The position numbers and the translations under genes were made by a program. The notes under the pieces are model-generated. The model worked only from the letters and a program-made list of their open reading frames with translations. It was not told where the DNA came from and did not search any database. From an uncultured Dehalococcoidia bacterium (GTDB lineage Bacteria; Chloroflexota; Dehalococcoidia; Lucifugimonadales; UBA1127), in NCBI GenBank assembly GCA_913049785.1, contig CAJWXP010000001.1, positions 44,956 to 108,955 on the forward strand: a stretch of 64,000 nucleotides of DNA. Reading direction: 5' to 3'. How positions within the stretch are numbered: the first letter of the stretch is position 1; each line of letters starts with the position of its first letter. Shown here in pieces: positions 18,283-27,626 of this stretch.

Positions 18283-18900
18283 CTACAGCATGGTGAGTTG
18301 CTCAGGCTGTGGGGGCTCCTCAGCAACGTTTTCTTCTGCTAAGGACTCAGTCTGAATAAGCTGGAGCAACACTGGCAGTTTCCGCATATCCTCTTCCAAA
18401 ACATGGCGTAGATTGCCCTGGTGAAGCGCCGCTGCTGGGTGGTACATGGGGAATATGTAGCGATGCCCCCAGAGTCGAGGTTGGCCGTGGACCTTGGAGA
18501 TGGTCTCCTGGGGTAGGAACCGTATAAGGGAGAACCGCCCCAGAGTCACAATGACTTTAGGGTCTATCAATCGAATCTGCTGATCAAGGTACTTGCGACA
18601 GGCTTTGATCTCCTCCGGGAGCGGGTCACGGTTGTTGGGAGGCCTACACTTCACCACGTTGGCGATGTACACGTCTGGCCTGGACAGGCCGATCAGGCCA
18701 AGGAGGTCGTCCAACAATTTGCCGGAAGGGCCCACAAACGGGCGCCCTTGCTGGTCCTCATGGAACCCTGGGCCTTCTCCAATGAACAGGATGTCTGATG
18801 TTTCCGAACCTTCGCCTGGAACGCTGAAGGTGCGAGTCTCACAGAGCCTGCAGTCAGTGCAGACTGCTACCGCTTGTTCTAATGCTTTGATGGTGTCCAT
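18283..18900 (-). CDS. udg: uracil-DNA glycosylase, family 4 (iron-sulfur type)
   Basis: 205 residues. The four [4Fe-4S] cysteines sit at positions matching thermophile family-4 enzymes: Cys14 and Cys17 (CTDC), Cys85 (VVKCRPP) and Cys101 (KACRKYL). The active-site motif is GEGPGFHEDQQGRPFVGPSG and the second motif is PMYHPAAAL. It removes uracil from DNA produced by cytosine deamination or misincorporation. The upstream RNase J gene is on the same strand 87 bases away, so co-transcription is possible but not required. Confidence 0.92.
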   Translation of the reverse strand: MDTIKALEQAVAVCTDCRLCETRTFSVPGEGSETSDILFIGEGPGFHEDQQGRPFVGPSGKLLDDLLGLIGLSRPDVYIANVVKCRPPNNRDPLPEEIKACRKYLDQQIRLIDPKVIVTLGRFSLIRFLPQETISKVHGQPRLWGHRYIFPMYHPAAALHQGNLRHVLEEDMRKLPVLLQLIQTESLAEENVAEEPPQPEQLTML

Positions 18901-19114
18901 TGACCCTCCGTGCCACCCTGTTTGCAGCGGAATCTTAGCATGGTGTCAGAAGGCGCAGTCAATGGGGATTCAGGACTGCTCTTGCCGTAAATCCAGGGAG
19001 ATAAAACGAAAATTCAGAGTTGCGAAATCCGTAATAAACCCATAGACTATCTTGCTTGGCCAATAAAATGTATACATAAATACGATGTTACCTGACCAGA
19101 GAGGAGTCGGAACG

Positions 19115-20089
19115 TTGATCACAACAGTAGTAGGAAATTATCCGAAGATCGGGACGGGCACCAAAACCCCTAACCTTCGGACAGCAATCAGCCGCGGCGA
19201 CCGTGGAGAGATGACGCCGGAGCAAATCCAGGGCGTAAGGGCCGAAGTCACCGCGGAGGTCATCAGTGACCAGATACAGGCAGGCATAGACCTGGTAACG
19301 GACGGCCTGATCCGATGGGACGATGGCCAGACCTATCTGGCACGAGCGATCAGCGGATTTTCCTTCACAGGATTGATCCGATACTTCGATACGAACACCT
19401 ACTTCCGACAGCCAGTGGTGGACGGCTTGCTCAAGTGGTCTGCACCCATCACGGTTGCTGACTACGAGTTCGCAGCCGCTAACAGCTCCAAGCCAGTCAA
19501 AGCGGTACTAACAGGCCCGTACACGTTGGCTCGACTCTCCAAGGATCAGAAGTACCACGATCAAAAGAAGTTGGTGCTTGACCTGGCGGAGGTGCTGAAC
19601 CAGGAAGCAAAAGCACTTCAGAAAGCCGGGGCTACGGTGATCCAGTTCGATGAGCCAGCCATCCTCAAGCACAAAGATGAATTCCCACTGTTCCAAGAGG
19701 CAATGGACCGCTTGACCAAGGGCCTCAAACCCACGTTGGCCCTGTACACCTACTTCGATGACATTTCTGGCGTGTATCCGGCGTTTTTGAAGCTGCCGTT
19801 CCAGATATTCGGCCTCGACTATGTTATGGGGAAGGCCAACTGGGATGTGGTAACAGAAGTACCGTCCGATGTGTCCTTGGGGCTCGGTGTGGTCAATGCC
19901 AGGAACACAAAGATGGAGACTGAAGCGGAGATCGGGGATGCTATCAAACGCATCGCGCCAATAGTGCCCTCGGACAGACTCTACATAAATCCAAATTGCG
20001 GCCTGGAATTCCTGCCCCGAGAAACCGCTTACCAGAAGCTGGTGCGCATGGTTGAGGGCGCGAAGAAGGTAGCGGAGGTAACAGCATGA
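19115..20089 (+). CDS. MetE-like methionine synthase homologue, first of a pair (zinc ligands not conserved)
   Basis: About 324 residues. TTG 19115 is chosen because GAGGAG lies eight bases upstream and the family sequence ITTVVGNYPKIG begins at once; ATG 19085 adds ten residues. It has the cobalamin-independent methionine synthase barrel (AGIDLVTDGLIRW, VKAVLTGPYTLARLS, IQFDEPAIL, NPNCGLEFLP). Where catalytic members have His-x-Cys it has LYTYFDD, and the zinc Glu is also not evident; only the last Cys (NPNC) remains. It may therefore act as a methyl-donor-binding or structural partner of the next gene, with which it overlaps ATGA. The short length is that of the core-MetE type, not the ~750-residue two-barrel MetE. 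Confidence 0.8.
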   Translation: MITTVVGNYPKIGTGTKTPNLRTAISRGDRGEMTPEQIQGVRAEVTAEVISDQIQAGIDLVTDGLIRWDDGQTYLARAISGFSFTGLIRYFDTNTYFRQPVVDGLLKWSAPITVADYEFAAANSSKPVKAVLTGPYTLARLSKDQKYHDQKKLVLDLAEVLNQEAKALQKAGATVIQFDEPAILKHKDEFPLFQEAMDRLTKGLKPTLALYTYFDDISGVYPAFLKLPFQIFGLDYVMGKANWDVVTEVPSDVSLGLGVVNARNTKMETEAEIGDAIKRIAPIVPSDRLYINPNCGLEFLPRETAYQKLVRMVEGAKKVAEVTA

Positions 20090-21057
20090 GCGGTTTACTT
20101 ACAACATCGGTAGGGAGCTTTCCCAAGCCCCCTGAGCTCCAAGCGGCAAGGAACAAGATGCTCCGCGGTGAGCTTGGTCGGGATGAGTTGGAGCAGATGG
20201 AGCGGGAAGCTACCGCATTCTGGATCAAGTCCCAGGAAGAGTTGGGCATAGACATCCTGGTAGATGGCGAAATGGACCGGGGCGATATGGTGACCTACTT
20301 CTCCGAGCTCCTTGATGGATTCACCATCAGCGGCCTCGTGCGATCATACGGGAACCGCTATTATCGGAAGCCCATCGCTGTGGGGCCCATCGGGCGTAAG
20401 AACCCCATGACGTTGAAAACATGGGAATATGCGCAAAGCCTGACAGACAAGCCGGTGAAGGGCCTGCTCACAGGCCCGTACACCATCGCAGAGTGGTCCT
20501 TCAATGAGTACTACTCCACCTTTGAAGAGTTCGTCATGGAAGTGGCAAAGGTCGTCCATGATGAGGCAATGGACCTGGAGCGAGCCGGGGCCAAGTACAT
20601 CCAGATCGATGAGCCGGCAGCGTCTACTCGACCCGAGGAGATGGAGCTGGTCGCCAAGTCCATGGCAGTCGTCACCAAAGGGTTGAGCGCCTATACCCTG
20701 ACGCACATCTGCTACGGAGACTTCGAGGCCGTGATCGACGACCTCAACAGCATCCCGGTGGACAACCTGGACATGGAGACGGCCAACCAGGACTACAGCC
20801 TTTTGGAGCTGTTTCGAGGCCACAAGTCTGACAAGCACCTGTCCCTTGGCGTGACCGATGTGCACACCCACGAGATCGAGTCACTTGAGCAGGTCAAGGC
20901 GGGAATCCGCAAGGGGTTGGAGATATTCACCCCGGAGCAGTTGTTCATTGGACCGGACTGCGGCCTGAAGACGAGGACTACAGACGAGTCCATCGCTAAG
21001 TTGAAAGTCATGGTGCAAGCAGTGAACGAGATCAAAGCAGAGATGGGTATCTCCTAG
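20086..21057 (+). CDS. core-MetE-like methionine synthase with complete zinc site, second of a pair
   Basis: 323 residues. The start ATG overlaps the previous stop (ATGA). It has the MetE C-terminal barrel with all four zinc ligands visible: His207 and Cys209 in THICYGDF, Glu231 in NLDMETANQD, Cys292 in GPDCGLKT. Other motifs are TTSVGSFPKPPEL, GLLTGPYTIAEWS and YIQIDEPA. In Dehalococcoides a similar short core-MetE makes methionine from homocysteine using a methyl-corrinoid protein rather than methyl-folate. Whether this one uses a corrinoid or folate cannot be told from sequence. It is about as long as its partner but clearly diverged, so this is an old duplication. Confidence 0.85.
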   Translation: MSGLLTTSVGSFPKPPELQAARNKMLRGELGRDELEQMEREATAFWIKSQEELGIDILVDGEMDRGDMVTYFSELLDGFTISGLVRSYGNRYYRKPIAVGPIGRKNPMTLKTWEYAQSLTDKPVKGLLTGPYTIAEWSFNEYYSTFEEFVMEVAKVVHDEAMDLERAGAKYIQIDEPAASTRPEEMELVAKSMAVVTKGLSAYTLTHICYGDFEAVIDDLNSIPVDNLDMETANQDYSLLELFRGHKSDKHLSLGVTDVHTHEIESLEQVKAGIRKGLEIFTPEQLFIGPDCGLKTRTTDESIAKLKVMVQAVNEIKAEMGIS

Positions 21058-21090
21058 CCTGCTGTAGCCGGTATCCAACTAGCATTTATC

Positions 21091-21122
21091 AAAGAAGCCA
21101 GCCCAACCGGGCTGGCTTCTTT
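21091..21122 (+). terminator. terminator of the MetE-like operon
   Basis: An 11-bp GC-rich stem (21094-21104 and 21109-21119, loop AACC) is followed by a short T run and preceded by AAA. Confidence 0.85.
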
Positions 21123-21416
21123 GTGTTTGGCCCGCATGACTGTGCGCCGTAAGGTCCATCAGCAGGGGCCATTTGGCCCTATTCCCTCCAGCACAACGGT
21201 TGTACTGTCGATTATGCCATGTTGAGACGATTTAAAATAATTAGTCCATCTGTGATCTGAAACATCGGCGTACTTCAACAAAAATAACATGTCGAAAATA
21301 AAAAACTATGTACGTACTTACTAAATATATATATTGACACTAATTCTCAACAAATTATAGATATATCAATCATTATTTCGTGTGACCGATTTTCTCAAGA
21401 TGGAGGGGCTCAATAA
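21123..21416. other. AT-rich intergenic island
   Basis: About 294 bases, strongly AT-rich from roughly 21225 to 21380, unlike the ~55-60% GC neighbours. It contains a good promoter-like match, TTGACA (21334-21339), a 16-base gap, then TATAGA (21356-21361). No ORF follows it in a sensible frame. The 3' side is the broken edge of the ABC-ATPase remnant, so the island may be a scar of a rearrangement or insertion. Confidence 0.5.
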
Positions 21417-21806
21417 CATGAGGGTGTCTACCACACCCCCACCACGCGGTTTGTCGCGGAGTTCCTGGGGCTTGCCGACTTCATCCCGGCAATGTTCGGC
21501 GATGGGAAACTCGAGACGATATTGGGTTCTATTACCTGGAATCAGGAGCCCCCTCCCTCTGGCTCAGAGGTGTTGGTGCGGCCTGACGATATGACCTTTG
21601 AACCGTCTGAGGCCGGGCAGGGGCATATCGTCAGTCGTATCTTCCAGGGGCCGTCGTACTTGTATGAAGTCGATCTGGCAGCCGGGGGTGTCGTTCACGT
21701 GTTGCAGCACCATACCAAGCAGTACGATGTGGGTACACGGGTACAGGTTCGCATCATCGCCGAGCACCGGCTGGCTTGCTTCCTTGGCGAACGTCGCGTG
21801 GGGTAA
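21417..21806 (+). pseudogene. C-terminal remnant of an ABC transporter ATPase (TOBE domain)
   Basis: The frame opens after a TAA at 21414-21416 and reads HEGVYHTPTTRFVAEFLGLA, then DFIPAMFGDGK, ending at TAA 21804-21806. 'P-x-x-VY-x-x-P-x-T-x-FVAEFLG' is the end of the ATPase domain of iron(III)/spermidine-type importers (FbpC/PotA). The following part (VLVRPDDMTFEPSEAGQGHI, VDLAAGGVVHVLQHHTKQYD) is the TOBE substrate-sensing domain. Nothing of the Walker A, signature or Walker B part exists upstream; the homology stops at the AT-rich island. About 130 residues remain of roughly 350. It is a truncated gene. Confidence 0.7.
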
Positions 21807-21814
21807 GCTGCCGG

Positions 21815-23101
21815 CTAAGGGATCAGCGTCTTACGACTGATGGTCTCGTGACGGTTCGGCCCCGTTGAAATGACATCAAGCGGGCAGCCTATGATCTCTT
21901 CCAGCCCCTGGACATACTTCTTGGCTTGTCGCGGCACATCGTCCCAATTCGTTAGGCCCGCAGTAGGCAGCGTCCATCCTTCAAAATCACGGTAGACGGG
22001 TTTGCACTTCTCTAACGCATTGATCTGGGCCGGGAAGCCTTCAACAGGCTTACCGTCTATCTCATACCCTATACAGACCTTCACAGTCTTCATGCCGTCG
22101 AGTATGTCCAGTCGCGTGAGTATCCCAGACGTGAGGTCGTTGACGATGACGCCGTAACGGGCAGCCACGCCATCGAACCAGCCGCAGCGTCGCGGACGTC
22201 CAGTTGTTGTGCCGAACTCCCCGGCCTTCTGGCGAATGGCCTCGCCGACTTCATCGTCCAACTCCGTGGGCATGGGGCCTGAGCCCACCCTGGTGTTGTA
22301 GGCCTTGAATATGCCGAACACACCGGCTACAGACCTGGGGCCTATCCCTAAACCGGCGCAGGCGCCACCTACCGAACTCGATGAAGAGGTCACATAGGGG
22401 TATGTCCCGTGGTCAAGGTCAAGCAGGGTGCCCTGAGCGCCCTCCAGCAGGACGTTCTCACCCTTACTGAGGGCATCCCGGACTCGTTCCTCCACCGGGG
22501 CGATGAAGGGGAGTAACTGATCCCTCCAGTTCAAGCACCGATCGAAGATGTCCTGCACATCGAAGGCCTCGCCTCCGTGTACCTTGGTGATTACGGCGTT
22601 CACGTGGGGCAAAACCTGTTCGATGCGGTTTCGCAAGCCTTCGGCGTCCAGCATGTCACCGAATCTGATACCGGTGCGCGCTACTTTGTCCACGTATGCG
22701 GGGCCGACACCTCGACCGGTGGTTCCCAACGCGCTGTTGCCACGGCCCTTCTCTTCAAGTTGGTCCAGGGCCACGTGGTACGGCATGATGATGTGGGCGC
22801 GGTCGCTGATCTGCAGTTTGCTCACATCCAGCCCTCGCGAACGCAAGTCCTCGATCTCTTGAATGAGGACATCAGGGTCTACGACAACACCGTTGCCTAT
22901 GACCGGAGTCACCTGAGGCCAGACAGCCCCTGACGGCATCAGGTGGAACTTGAACTCACCCTTCTCATTGAGAACGGTATGGCCGGCATTGTTCCCTCCA
23001 GAAAATCGGGCCACCACAGTGACCCGCTCCGATAGGTAATCAATGACCTTCCCTTTTCCTTCATCACCCCATTGGCCGCCGATTACGGCATACGCAGGCA
23101 T
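21815..23101 (-). CDS. purA: adenylosuccinate synthetase
   Basis: About 428 residues. The N-terminus MPAYAVIGGQWGDEGKGKVI contains the GTP-binding glycine-rich loop. Other family motifs are GGNNAGHTV, ALGTTGRGVGPAYVDKVART, LEGAQGTLLDLDHGTYPYVT, GVFGIFKAYNTRVGSGPMPT and TTGRPRRCGWFD. It joins IMP and aspartate with GTP to make adenylosuccinate for AMP synthesis. ATG 23101 is preferred over an in-frame GTG at 23107 because GGAG lies five bases upstream. It is divergent from the ribose-phosphate pyrophosphokinase gene, so two steps of nucleotide synthesis share one 257-base control region. Confidence 0.97.
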   Translation of the reverse strand: MPAYAVIGGQWGDEGKGKVIDYLSERVTVVARFSGGNNAGHTVLNEKGEFKFHLMPSGAVWPQVTPVIGNGVVVDPDVLIQEIEDLRSRGLDVSKLQISDRAHIIMPYHVALDQLEEKGRGNSALGTTGRGVGPAYVDKVARTGIRFGDMLDAEGLRNRIEQVLPHVNAVITKVHGGEAFDVQDIFDRCLNWRDQLLPFIAPVEERVRDALSKGENVLLEGAQGTLLDLDHGTYPYVTSSSSSVGGACAGLGIGPRSVAGVFGIFKAYNTRVGSGPMPTELDDEVGEAIRQKAGEFGTTTGRPRRCGWFDGVAARYGVIVNDLTSGILTRLDILDGMKTVKVCIGYEIDGKPVEGFPAQINALEKCKPVYRDFEGWTLPTAGLTNWDDVPRQAKKYVQGLEEIIGCPLDVISTGPNRHETISRKTLIP

Positions 23102-23269
23102 ATCCACTCCAGAGTCAAACGTTTGGTGTTTGGGCGAAAACCCGTGGCATTATATCAAAACCGTGTGTGTCTGGAAAGCTGGAGTTGGCAGTGATTGATA
23201 CCCGATGAAAAACAACGAAAACTTGGACGCATCCCCCTATGAATTAGATAGGGGTTCGAATTACCTTTG

Positions 23270-23278
23270 TGCTATAAT
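23270..23278 (+). promoter_or_regulatory. extended -10 promoter for the prs gene
   Basis: TGC followed by a perfect TATAAT (23273-23278) forms an extended -10 element; no good -35 is needed or seen. Just upstream is a small hairpin, CCCCTAT (23234-23240) with ATAGGGG (23248-23254), which could be an operator. The transcript leader to ATG 23359 would be about 75 bases. Confidence 0.5.
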
Positions 23279-23358
23279 CAAACTTGCTCTGCAGCTTGAC
23301 GGGCACCGTGGTTTCTCGAGTGTCCGTAACAGACTGCACTGACCTAGAGGGGGTTAGA

Positions 23359-24321
23359 ATGCCTGATCTGGAGAACCTGAAGATCTTCAGCGGCGCCGCT
23401 CATCCTACGTTAGCCCAAGATGTCTGTACCTACGTCGACATCCCACTAGGGAAGGCGACGGTATCTAAGTTCTCCAACGACAATACGTTTGTACAGTACC
23501 AGGAAAACATCCGCCAGCAGGATATTTTCATCATCCAGCCTTTTTCGTATCCAGTGAACGACTCTATTATGGAACTCCTCATCATGATCGATGCAGCCAA
23601 GCGGGCATCGGCTGGACGGATCACTGCGGTAATCCCTTTTTACGCTTACGGGCGTACAGATAAGAAAGACCAGCCGCGCGTTCCCATCACAGCGCGGCTC
23701 CTAGCCGACCTTATTACCGTAGCTGGAGCCCACCGTGTGTTGACCGTGGACCTGCATGCCGGACAGATTCAGGGGTTCTTCAACATCCCTGTGGATGAGT
23801 TAACCGCTTTGCCGTTACTCACAAGTTATTACCGACACAAGGAACTTGTTAATCCTGTGGTGGTTGCGGTGGACATCGGAATCAGTAAGCGCGCACGCGA
23901 CATGGCAAACGCCCTAGGAATTCCCTTGGCAATTATTGAGAAACGGCGAGTAGATAATAACGATCACACGGAAGTCCTGAATGTTATTGGTGACGTAGCA
24001 GGTAAAACAGCCATCACCTTTGACGATGAAACGGGAACCGGCGGTTCATTGGTGTCCGCCGTTCAGGCTGTTGTGAACGCAGGGGCAAAAGAGATTTACT
24101 CTTGCTCCACTCATGGTGTGTTTACAGACCCGGCGATAGACAGGATCAGCAACAGCCAGATCAAAGAGATGGTGGTAACGGACACATTACCCAGCGCATC
24201 CAAAGCGGATTCGCCCAAGATCAAGGTGTTGTCTGTGGCTACCCTGCTTGGAGAAGCCATCTGCCGGATTCACGAAGGGCGTTCAGTAGGTGAGTTGTTT
24301 GCAGAAGTCAGGGATAGCTAA
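23359..24321 (+). CDS. prs: ribose-phosphate pyrophosphokinase
   Basis: About 320 residues. ATG 23359 follows GAGGGGG; the open frame extends upstream to 23284, but that part has no family match. Motifs are FSNDNTFVQYQENIRQQDIF, VIPFYAYGRTDKKDQPRVPI (ATP and catalytic flexible loop), VLTVDLHAGQIQGFFNIPVD and the PRPP loop AITFDDETGTGGSLVSA. It makes PRPP from ribose-5-phosphate and ATP for purine, pyrimidine, NAD, His and Trp synthesis. It precedes secA by 36 bases on the same strand, so they may form one transcript. Confidence 0.95.
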   Translation: MPDLENLKIFSGAAHPTLAQDVCTYVDIPLGKATVSKFSNDNTFVQYQENIRQQDIFIIQPFSYPVNDSIMELLIMIDAAKRASAGRITAVIPFYAYGRTDKKDQPRVPITARLLADLITVAGAHRVLTVDLHAGQIQGFFNIPVDELTALPLLTSYYRHKELVNPVVVAVDIGISKRARDMANALGIPLAIIEKRRVDNNDHTEVLNVIGDVAGKTAITFDDETGTGGSLVSAVQAVVNAGAKEIYSCSTHGVFTDPAIDRISNSQIKEMVVTDTLPSASKADSPKIKVLSVATLLGEAICRIHEGRSVGELFAEVRDS

Positions 24322-24357
24322 TCAGCCCGTGCTTTTGCATAGGAGAGGGAACAAGTA

Positions 24358-27084
24358 ATGGCAGGCCTGTTAGGGAAGGTATTCAAGAATCGTAATGAAG
24401 GCATAATCAAAAAACTTTTGCCTTCGGTGAAAGACGCCAACGCCTTTGAGCCTGAGTTCAAGTCCATGAGTGACGATGACTTGAAGGGTATGACTGCGAA
24501 ACTCAGGTCTCGCCTGGACGCCGGGGAGACGCTGGATGACCTACTGCCCATCGCCTTTGCCGCCGTGCGAGAGGCTGCATGGCGGAATATCGGGCTTCGA
24601 CACTTCGATGTGCAGCTCATCGGCGGCATGGTGCTCCATGATGGGAAGATCGCCGAGATGCGCACGGGTGAAGGCAAGACCCTTGTGGCTACCCTGGCGG
24701 CGTATCTCAATGCCCTGGAGAACAAGGGCGTCCACGTCATCACGGTGAACGATTACCTTGCTCGCCGGGACACTCAGTGGATGGGCCCGGTCTACTACGG
24801 TCTTGGGATGTCCGTGGGTTGCCTCCAGCATGAGATCTCCTACCAACTTGACCCTGAAGTCCACTCTGACCAGCCTGGGATGAACGCCCTGCGCGTGGTC
24901 TCTCGTCAAGATGCGTACGCCGCTGACCTCACCTATGGCACCAACCATGAGTTCGGCTTTGATTACCTCCGCGACAACATGGCGATCGATGCTGTGAACC
25001 GCGTGCAGCGAGAGTTGAACTTCGTCATCGTGGACGAGGTGGACAACATCCTCATCGACGAGGCGAGGACACCCCTGATCATCAGTGGCCCTGCACAAGA
25101 GGCTACCCAGACGTACGGCACGATGGCTCGCATCGTACCGCGGCTGCAGATCGAAGATGACTTCACCCTCGATGAGAAACATCGCACCATCTCCTTGACG
25201 GAAGACGGCATCGGGGCGCTGGAGCAGGCCCTGAACATCGACAACCTGTACGAGCCAGGGAACTATCAGCTGACCCACTATGTGGAGAACGCAATCCGCG
25301 CTCTCCACATCTACCAGAAGGACAAAGACTATCTGGTGGAGGACGGCGAAATCATTCTGGTGGACGAGTTCACCGGACGGAAGATGTACGGGAGACGGTA
25401 CTCTGACGGTCTGCATCAGGCTTTGGAGGCAAAGGAAGGGTTGAAGGTCCAACAGGAGACCATCACCTACGCAACCATCACCCTGCAAAACTACTTCCGT
25501 ATGTACAACAAGCTGGCGGGCATGACTGGTACCGCCATGACTGAAGCCGAAGAGTTCATGCGGATCTACCGCCTGGATGTCGTGAGTATTCCTACCAACA
25601 TGCCGAACGTCAGAGACGATAGGATCGACTTCATTTACAAGACAGAAGACGGTAAGTGGAACGCCATCCTTGAAGACATTCAGGAGGCGCACATTGAGGG
25701 CCGGCCCGTCTTGGTAGGCACCGCCTCAATTGAGACCTCCGAGATATTGGACGGCATCCTGAAGCGGAACGGCATTCCCCACCAGGTACTGAACGCCAAG
25801 AACCATGAACAAGAGGCCAACATCGTGGCGCAGGCCGGACGCGTGGGCTCCGTGACCGTGGCTACAAACATGGCAGGTCGAGGAACGGACATCATCCTGG
25901 GCGGGAACCAGGAAATGTTGTTGGCAGATGAGTTGCGCAGGAAGGGCCACGCAACACCGGAGGATGCCCCCGAGGATGTCGTCGAGTCCATCAAAGAGGC
26001 TGTCCACCAGAAATGGCTCGAGGAGCACCAGCAGATCATAGACATGGGCGGGCTGTACGTCATCGGCACAGAGAAGAACGACGCTCGCCGTATCGACAAC
26101 CAGCTCCGTGGACGAACCGGTCGTCAAGGAGACCCTGGCACGACTCGTTTCTACGTTTCCCTCGACGATGATCTGATGCGCCGCTTTGGTGGAGACCGCA
26201 TCAAAGGGATTATGGGTACGTTCGGCCTAGGTGACGATCAGGCTCTTGAGAACTCTATGGTGAGTAAAGCCCTTGGGAACGCTCAGACAAAGGTAGAGGC
26301 GTACCACTTCGAGATCCGGAAGAACCTTGTAGAGTACGACGATGTGATCAATACCCACCGTGAAGTGATCTATGCGGAACGCCACAAGGTCCTGGAAGGC
26401 GCAGACCTCAAGAGCAACATCCTGGACATGATAGATAAAGAGCTGGGAGAGATCGTAGACAACTATGTAGTGGGCTCCCACTCGGAGGAATGGGAACTAG
26501 GGGACATGGTTGAGGAGCTCAAGACGATATTCCCTCTCCCTGAGGAGCTTGACATCGCAGCGCTTGAGCTTCTGACGGCAGACGAGATCCATGACGATAT
26601 CCAGGACTACGCCGAATCGCTTTATGCCCAACGGGAAGAGGCCGTGGGCGCTGAACAGCTCCGCATGATAGAGCGACTGGTTACGTTGAGGACCATAGAC
26701 TCCCACTGGGTAGTCCATGTAACGTCAATGGAGAACCTGCGCCAGGGTGTGGGCTTGCACGCGTATGGACAGCGAGACCCGCTGGTGATGTACCGCTCAG
26801 AGGGCCATGAGAAATTCCAGCAGATGTTGGGTATGATCCAGCACGACATTGTCCACACCATCTTCCATGCCACAATGATGGAAGAAGAGGCTACCCGGAG
26901 CAGGGCCCCCCGGCGCGCGGCAGCCAAAGTTTCCGGCGTGAAGCTGACACCGGTGTCTGGAGCCGTCCCCAGCCGTCAGCTAGTACCTGCAGGTGCTAGC
27001 GGTATCGCGAAAGTCGGGCGCAACGAAGCCTGCCCCTGCGGCAGTGGCAAGAAATACAAACGGTGTCATGGGGTAGCTGCTTAG
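24358..27084 (+). CDS. secA: preprotein translocase ATPase SecA
   Basis: 908 residues, full length. The nucleotide site 1 P-loop is [12 protein letters not shown] (101-112), with [18 protein letters not shown] as the DEAD-like box. Further motifs are [51 protein letters not shown] and the [14 protein letters not shown]-like [18 protein letters not shown]. The C-terminal zinc tail [14 protein letters not shown] binds SecB or ribosomes. SecA drives export of unfolded proteins through SecYEG. GGAGAGGG lies before the ATG. Lipoproteins and secreted proteins in this window depend on it. Confidence 0.98.
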   Translation: MAGLLGKVFKNRNEGIIKKLLPSVKDANAFEPEFKSMSDDDLKGMTAKLRSRLDAGETLDDLLPIAFAAVREAAWRNIGLRHFDVQLIGGMVLHDGKIAEMRTGEGKTLVATLAAYLNALENKGVHVITVNDYLARRDTQWMGPVYYGLGMSVGCLQHEISYQLDPEVHSDQPGMNALRVVSRQDAYAADLTYGTNHEFGFDYLRDNMAIDAVNRVQRELNFVIVDEVDNILIDEARTPLIISGPAQEATQTYGTMARIVPRLQIEDDFTLDEKHRTISLTEDGIGALEQALNIDNLYEPGNYQLTHYVENAIRALHIYQKDKDYLVEDGEIILVDEFTGRKMYGRRYSDGLHQALEAKEGLKVQQETITYATITLQNYFRMYNKLAGMTGTAMTEAEEFMRIYRLDVVSIPTNMPNVRDDRIDFIYKTEDGKWNAILEDIQEAHIEGRPVLVGTASIETSEILDGILKRNGIPHQVLNAKNHEQEANIVAQAGRVGSVTVATNMAGRGTDIILGGNQEMLLADELRRKGHATPEDAPEDVVESIKEAVHQKWLEEHQQIIDMGGLYVIGTEKNDARRIDNQLRGRTGRQGDPGTTRFYVSLDDDLMRRFGGDRIKGIMGTFGLGDDQALENSMVSKALGNAQTKVEAYHFEIRKNLVEYDDVINTHREVIYAERHKVLEGADLKSNILDMIDKELGEIVDNYVVGSHSEEWELGDMVEELKTIFPLPEELDIAALELLTADEIHDDIQDYAESLYAQREEAVGAEQLRMIERLVTLRTIDSHWVVHVTSMENLRQGVGLHAYGQRDPLVMYRSEGHEKFQQMLGMIQHDIVHTIFHATMMEEEATRSRAPRRAAAKVSGVKLTPVSGAVPSRQLVPAGASGIAKVGRNEACPCGSGKKYKRCHGVAA

Positions 27085-27103
27085 GTATCCCCGATGCTTG
27101 AGG

Positions 27104-27109
27104 TATGAT
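27104..27109 (+). promoter_or_regulatory. putative -10 box for a leaderless transcript
   Basis: TATGAT, preceded by GG, ends seven bases before ATG 27117, and no ribosome binding site is present. No convincing -35 is seen because the secA 3' end lies there. Confidence 0.35.
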
Positions 27110-27116
27110 CGTAATC

Positions 27117-27626
27117 ATGTCGACAACCAACGCAGAAATCGCTCGAGTCTTTTACCGGATGGCTGGCATCCTTGAGATGGAAGGCGGCTCCGGCTTCAAA
27201 TCGCGGGCGTATCGACGGGGCGCGCAGACGATCCGCGAACTACCCAGGCATTTGGAAGAAATGGTCAAGGACAGCGTGAACCTGGAAAAAGTCCCGGGTA
27301 TCGGGAAGGCCATCGCGGCAAAGGTCAAAGAACTACTCACCACCGGTCAGGTCCAGGCCTACGAACGACTCAAAGCGCCCCACTTCCTGCTGACGCTGGC
27401 GCTGTTGGACATCCCGGGCGTAGGCGGCGTGACGACGATGCGATTGCTGAGGGACACCGGTATCACCACTACACCTGAACTCATCGCAGTATTGGAGTCC
27501 GGAGCCATCACCTGGTTACCCAAGACCGGAGAGCGATCAGCTGCGGTGATATCGACACATTTGAAATCAACCCTGAAGCCAAAACCTGCCAAGAAGGCTG
27601 AACCGGTTGCGGCGGCCCACTCATGA
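27117..27626 (+). CDS. stand-alone helix-hairpin-helix protein resembling the PolX N-terminal region
   Basis: 169 residues. The first ~100 match the N-terminal 8-kDa-like part of bacterial family X polymerases: NAEIARVFYRMAGILEMEGG, FKSRAYRRGAQTIRELP, and two helix-hairpin-helix motifs (VPGIGKAIAAKV at 59-70, IPGVGGVTTMRL at 99-110). The nucleotidyltransferase and PHP nuclease domains of PolX are absent. The tail is basic (KPKPAKKAEPVAAAHS). It probably binds DNA without sequence preference, maybe at gaps or ends. The start ATG is at 27117; an upstream ATG at 27105 overlaps the -10 box. The stop overlaps the next start (ATGA), so the two products are likely translationally coupled. Confidence 0.7.
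   Translation: MSTTNAEIARVFYRMAGILEMEGGSGFKSRAYRRGAQTIRELPRHLEEMVKDSVNLEKVPGIGKAIAAKVKELLTTGQVQAYERLKAPHFLLTLALLDIPGVGGVTTMRLLRDTGITTTPELIAVLESGAITWLPKTGERSAAVISTHLKSTLKPKPAKKAEPVAAAHS

Noticed and set aside
24541-25692. 383-codon open frame antisense to secA
   Set aside because: It lies entirely within secA, has no family signature and no ribosome binding site; long antisense frames are expected in GC-rich coding sequence.
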